Positions 60,287-64,000 of a DNA stretch of 64,000 nucleotides are shown here, in pieces. The notes under the pieces were generated by a model, which worked only from the letters and a program-made list of their open reading frames with translations, searched no databases and had not been told where the DNA came from. The stretch is from Cheiracanthium punctorium. Taxonomy: Eukaryota > Arthropoda > Arachnida > Araneae > Cheiracanthiidae. Location of the stretch: NCBI GenBank assembly GCA_038373885.1, contig JAWZYV010012257.1, forward strand, positions 62,001-126,000, in the 5' to 3' direction. Both the position numbers and the translations under genes were made by a program. The stretch's first letter is position 1. Each line of letters starts with the position of its first letter.

Positions 60287-60689
60287 TTATTGAAACTGTC
60301 TGAACTTTGAAGCTTGTTGTTTAAAAGGGGTAAGATTCCCCTTCGGTGGATAGCGTTTGTCTCCCACGTTGTAATTCAATGCCATGCTAGGACTCGTGGC
60401 TGCTTGAATCAAACCTGAGGCTAACGGTCCGGTAGGCAAAGTCGACCTAATGTCTTTCGAGTTAGCTGCTTTAATCTCTGGAGCGTAGAGCGAAACTGAA
60501 ACGATTAGACCCGACAGTTTACGGGGTAGCACGGGCAGCTTTACCCCTCGCAGGGAACCTACCATACAATGGATCCATTTCAAAGGAAGAAAAAATAAAC
60601 AAAAATTTCTGGGTAACTGCAGCGTTGTCGACACCTTTAACATATCATGATGTTCGGTAAAATACTTGTAATCGGCTTCAAAATACTAA
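60287..60689 (-). CDS. Unidentified candidate exon (open frame, minus strand)
   Basis: An open minus-strand frame runs from a TAG at about 60688-60690 to a stop at 60287-60289. It begins YFEADYKYFTEHHDMLKVST and ends KGNLTPFKQQASKFRQFQ; the ATG-initiated part is 118 codons. GC content is clearly above the background, no repeat in the window matches it, and it is the longest frame not explained by a repeat. Possible acceptors precede two points: ACTTTATTTAG at the 5' edge and CTAATCGTTTCAG at about 60505. An AATAAA lies within about 25 bp downstream of the stop. A competing frame over part of it reads MDPLYGRFPARGKAARATP. No domain is recognised. It could be a terminal exon of a host gene, a decayed exon or chance. 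Confidence 0.3.
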
Positions 60690-61469
60690 ATAAAGTCTAA
60701 AGATAATGTTAAAGGTTCCTCAGGCTTGAGATAGCCACTACAGTAATTGGAGATTCCGATTAGGATGTGTAATATTTTCATGTTTATTTTACGAACTGGT
60801 TAACTATTTAAATTCCATTCGTCCATCTATTAGGTGTTAATAAACTGAGGTTGTTTTAGGTGACTTTCTTTCATGGACGCCCATACCTATGGGCAGGGAG
60901 ATGCCATGGCCCTCCCTAGCTCCAATATTATTGTTATGATTTACGTACTGGTATAACGTAGAAGTGGTTCAACACTAAAATATAGTATCTTTCTGGGGCG
61001 GAATTCTTGACTTGCCCACCCAACCCTCAACAAACAATCATATGGGCTCCCATACTTTCTTTTGAAAAGTTACAGTGGAGCATTTAAGAATTGGCCGTCC
61101 CTCACCTCTGAGGTCGTCAACGATTTGTGGTTGCTAGAGAATTACGCCTTCATAAATTAGAGCAACAGTGTTTTTTTGTTTTGTTTTTTTCCGTGCAGTA
61201 CTGACATTTTTCAATCTGGACCCAATCTGCATCCCATCCGGTCATCATATTATTGTGTAGAAGGAATATTAGATTAGATGAATGTCAGGAATAGGGAGAT
61301 CTTATGTAGCTTAGGATCATTTTGTGACATCTTTGGGGAACTGTTAAACTCTTTTGTATCCATTTTTATCTTTCTGTTTTCTTTTAATATTAACTTAATT
61401 TTTAAATTTTAGTGATGTCTGTTTCTTTGTCGTTAAGTAGCTGTGAGCTTATTTGTTGCTTTGTCAAAA
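60690..61469. other. Non-coding DNA with GC-richer patches
   Basis: CGCCCATACCTATGGGCAGG then GAGATGCCATGGCCCTCCCT at 60880-60922 has short inverted parts (GCCCATA/TATGGGC) and looks like a repeat fragment. Nothing else is recognised. Confidence 0.4.
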
Positions 61470-61640
61470 CACACTAAGGCTGTCTGCCAAAGCGAGGAAA
61501 GCCTTGGGCGGAGTACTTTATAAGGGGTTCTAACGCATGTTCAAGTTACCTCTGGGGAAAACCGGTACTCCAGGCAGTTAGATCGATAACTGTAGGGAGA
61601 CCATAACCCTTAATGGTTCAGCCGTCTACCAATGTTCAGT
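61470..61640 (-). mobile_element. SINE-like dispersed repeat, family 2, possible head
   Basis: The 61491-61550 part (GCGGAGTACTTTATAAGGGG then TTCTAACGCATGTTCAAG) aligns with the family-2 copies at 11320 and 37608. Towards 61630 the minus strand reads TGGTAGACGGCTGAACCATT ... CAGTTATCGATCTAACTGCC, which has the length and layout of A and B pol III boxes but poor box sequences. Weak call. Confidence 0.35.
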
Positions 61641-62632
61641 GTATTGTCTATTCAGCCATAGGTCGGCAGTTGTGAGCTTAGAGAGACAGTCACTAAAAAA
61701 TTAACAGCGCTTTAGTCCTGTAATTTTTATTGCAATTGCGTAGTTAAGTTCGTCACTACATTTAGCATTTTACTATCGAAGTAAGTTTGAAACTTTCAAA
61801 TTTAATAATAAACTAAAGAACTTGATATTCTTGTAGAACATCCCATTAAAAATTGATACTATCGACAGCCTAAAACTGTTTTTTTTTTTACGATTTTTCA
61901 AAAATTAGTCGATATTCAACATTAACATTTAAAAACTTAATGTCGAGCCACCTTCGACAATACGCCTGTGTTTCGGAGTACTGCCCCCCCTTCCCCCTCG
62001 CCAGTAAACTATGATTTTGTAACTGTCCTTGCTTTGTTGAATTATAAAAAGATATAGTTAGTAACTGTAGCATTTTACAGCTCATTGGAAACTCTGCTGG
62101 AAAAAAAAAATCCATAATATGGCAGAGCTTTTATCCTGATAAAATGTTTAATAAAAGGTTCTTATTTTTAATAGGCAGTAAAGCTTAGTAGAACGTTCTG
62201 CACTGAAAATCAATCCTGCCTCTTTAACCTTTACCCATACCTGCTTATGCTTCGTGGTTATGCAACTTCTTTAAGTCAAAAAAAAATTTCATATGATCCC
62301 TTGAATTTACCAAACGTGCAACAGTGAGTAAAAAGATTGCTTTATAATGTAAAGAAAAAATAAACTAAAAAGAACTAATATCCAATATTAGATTAATGCT
62401 CGAGAAAACTAAAATAATTCAATAAAGGAAAACATCAATTTCCCCCATTTTTTCTCTGAGTTTTCTTTCATAGATCAATTATTTTATCCAGGTAACTGTA
62501 AGCCTTTTTCGAGACCCTTTCTTTAATAAACTTCGATTAATTTATCTTTTGATGTTCTTTAATTAATTTCTTCCAAAAAGTCAATGTTTGTTTTAGAAGC
62601 CTGCTTTTAAAAGTGTTTGTTATTAAGTAAAC

Positions 62633-62681
<49 letters not shown>

Positions 62682-63636
62682 TTGTATCGAAAGATTACTC
62701 ACCGCGTTTGTTTCATTGCTTGAAAATTCATTTGTAAAAAGTCTTTTTTTTTTTTTTTAAATCCAGAATAGGCATTATGTGCGGAATGATAAGAAAAATC
62801 TGTAAGCATGGCATACTTTTTGTTTATAACTAAGGTATTTGCTTGACAAAGGTATTATTATATATCAATGTTGGTTTACTGTCAACAATTGTGAAAAACA
62901 GTGGTCATATACATACCTAAGTGCAATCCAAGATTATTGCTCAAAAACTGCATTATTATTTCTCTTCAAACTTGCATTCAAGGTGTACCCCCCCCCCTCA
63001 AAAAAAAAAAAAAAGATTTTAACGAGTGCTTAGTGAATTACAAAACACTAAAAAAGTTCAAGCCGCAGCTTGTAAAATAATTTCTTTTTATCGGATCTTT
63101 CAAGAAATACAAAGGTCAAGTGAAAATATAACTGGCACATTTGGTTAAAAAACATTTTTCTTATCAAATATGAAGTAATAAAATATAAAGGACATAAAAT
63201 ATCTCCTAAAAAGATTGGTTTCATTCTGATTATTAGTTTCAAACATATCAGATAATTTATTTTTGACTGATTATTAAAAATATTTTTCATTCCATTTTAT
63301 AATTCATGTATTATCATATTCAGCTATAATATTTCCTACCAATACAGGTGTAGGTGTTCCTCAAAATGTCGAGACTTACGTTTAGTTTAAAACAATCAGA
63401 CTTGAGCATGAATAAATAAACTGATAGCTTTCATGGAAATTTAAAATTCTTTAAAAACAAATATACTCATAACCTCTTTAAAATCTTGAAACTCATACAG
63501 TATAGTTCTGTAGATAAAGCTAAAAAAAAAATATTGCTTGCATTTATACTTTTTCTTCCCGCCCCCTAGTATTGAGGTGTTATCAGGCTGTTAGGGTGTT
63601 TTTCAAATAAATGAAATCTCTCTCATATACTTTATA
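61641..63636. other. AT-rich non-coding DNA
   Basis: It contains the (TA)n(GA)n tract listed separately, a poly-T tract at about 62742-62758, a poly-C/poly-A junction at 62988-63014 and no recognisable gene. Confidence 0.55.
62638..62681. repeat. Compound (TA)n-CACA-(GA)n microsatellite
   Basis: About 14 TA units, then CACA, then about 6 GA units. Confidence 0.95.
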
Positions 63637-64000
63637 CATAAATGGAAATGAACTAATTACGCCGAGTACTCGAAAAATTTCAGGATGGTTCTTCATAAGC
63701 TACACTATACACCATAATAAATCAAACAACAGTGTCCTTTATAAAACTTTCTGGAAAAATTCTTCAACATGGAGTTGCACAGCACAAATTTTCGAATCGT
63801 GACACACCTTGCTAAATATTTCGATTTTTAAGAATTTTTTCTGAAAGTTTCGCACCTCATACAGCTTTATCATTTTTTACTGTGTATTGCATAGCTTGTA
63901 AAATGTATTATAAAAATTCTAAAGATCTTGCCATAATTAGTTTATTCGTATTTATGCACCGAAATACCATGATTTTTTTAAATACATCGTTAAAAACAAG
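63637..64000. repeat. Dispersed repeat, copy 2, runs to the window end
   Basis: Same orientation and order as 46552-46913, including TTCATAAGCT, CGATTTTTAAGAATTTTTTC and the final TACATCGTTAA. It reaches the window edge, so its far end is not seen. Confidence 0.7.

Noticed and set aside
1..64000. CRISPR arrays, operons, prophage or bacterial defence genes
   Set aside because: No regularly spaced repeats, no ribosome-binding-site-linked gene runs, no long frames; the sequence is eukaryotic in character.

Overview
This looks like an AT-rich animal nuclear window, most likely from an arthropod. The evidence is the density of short DNA-transposon derivatives and SINEs, the long AT/TTTAT/CA microsatellites, the homopolymer G tracts, and the absence of closely packed reading frames. 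A chelicerate is my guess, but nothing in the sequence proves it. I see no bacterial or phage gene organisation, no CRISPR array, no intact rRNA or tRNA gene, and no complete protein-coding gene. The window reads as intergenic or intronic DNA filled with old mobile elements.

Layout. 0-0.45 kb: decayed C-terminal part of a Tc1/mariner-type transposase, minus strand. 2.7-5.1 kb: a 1.24-kb inverted-repeat element, a tRNA-headed SINE and a 183-bp MITE. 6.6-7.7 kb: a duplicated ~160-bp segment, a 37-bp near-perfect palindrome, a 5S-headed SINE and a G-quadruplex-like poly-G run. 11.3 and 15.35 kb: further SINE-type repeats; the second, 5S-headed, contains the longest open frame of the window, which is spurious. 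16.7-17.2, 29.5-30.0 and 38.3-38.7 kb: three members of one long-TIR MITE family. 20.4-23.5 kb: a second copy of the 183-bp MITE, a ~79-bp (TA)n tract and two inverted copies of a hAT-type MITE, one with a perfect 8-bp target duplication. 37.4-40.7 kb: more SINE-like DNA and a 303-bp hAT MITE. 43.4-43.9 kb: a 527-bp inverted-repeat element. 46.4-52.3 kb is a transposon cluster: a dispersed repeat, a 710-bp fold-back element, a 773-bp Tigger/pogo-like element with TA target duplication, and a 2.84-kb hAT-type element with a perfect 8-bp target duplication. The hAT-type element has no transposase and carries two ~285-bp direct repeats. 55.6 kb: another 5S-headed SINE. 60.3-60.7 kb: the only stretch that looks like possible cellular coding sequence, an unidentified minus-strand open frame.

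The most interesting signal is a SINE family with members at 4.5, 7.0, 15.4 and 55.6 kb. Three copies carry a head that resembles the internal promoter half of 5S ribosomal RNA (SINE3-like). The 4.5-kb copy carries a tRNA-like head joined to a body shared with two of the 5S-headed copies, so the same body appears with two different polymerase III promoters. None of the elements encodes a working mobilisation protein here, so all are non-autonomous or dead. All similarity statements are by-eye alignments within the window or recollection of family hallmarks. No database search was possible.
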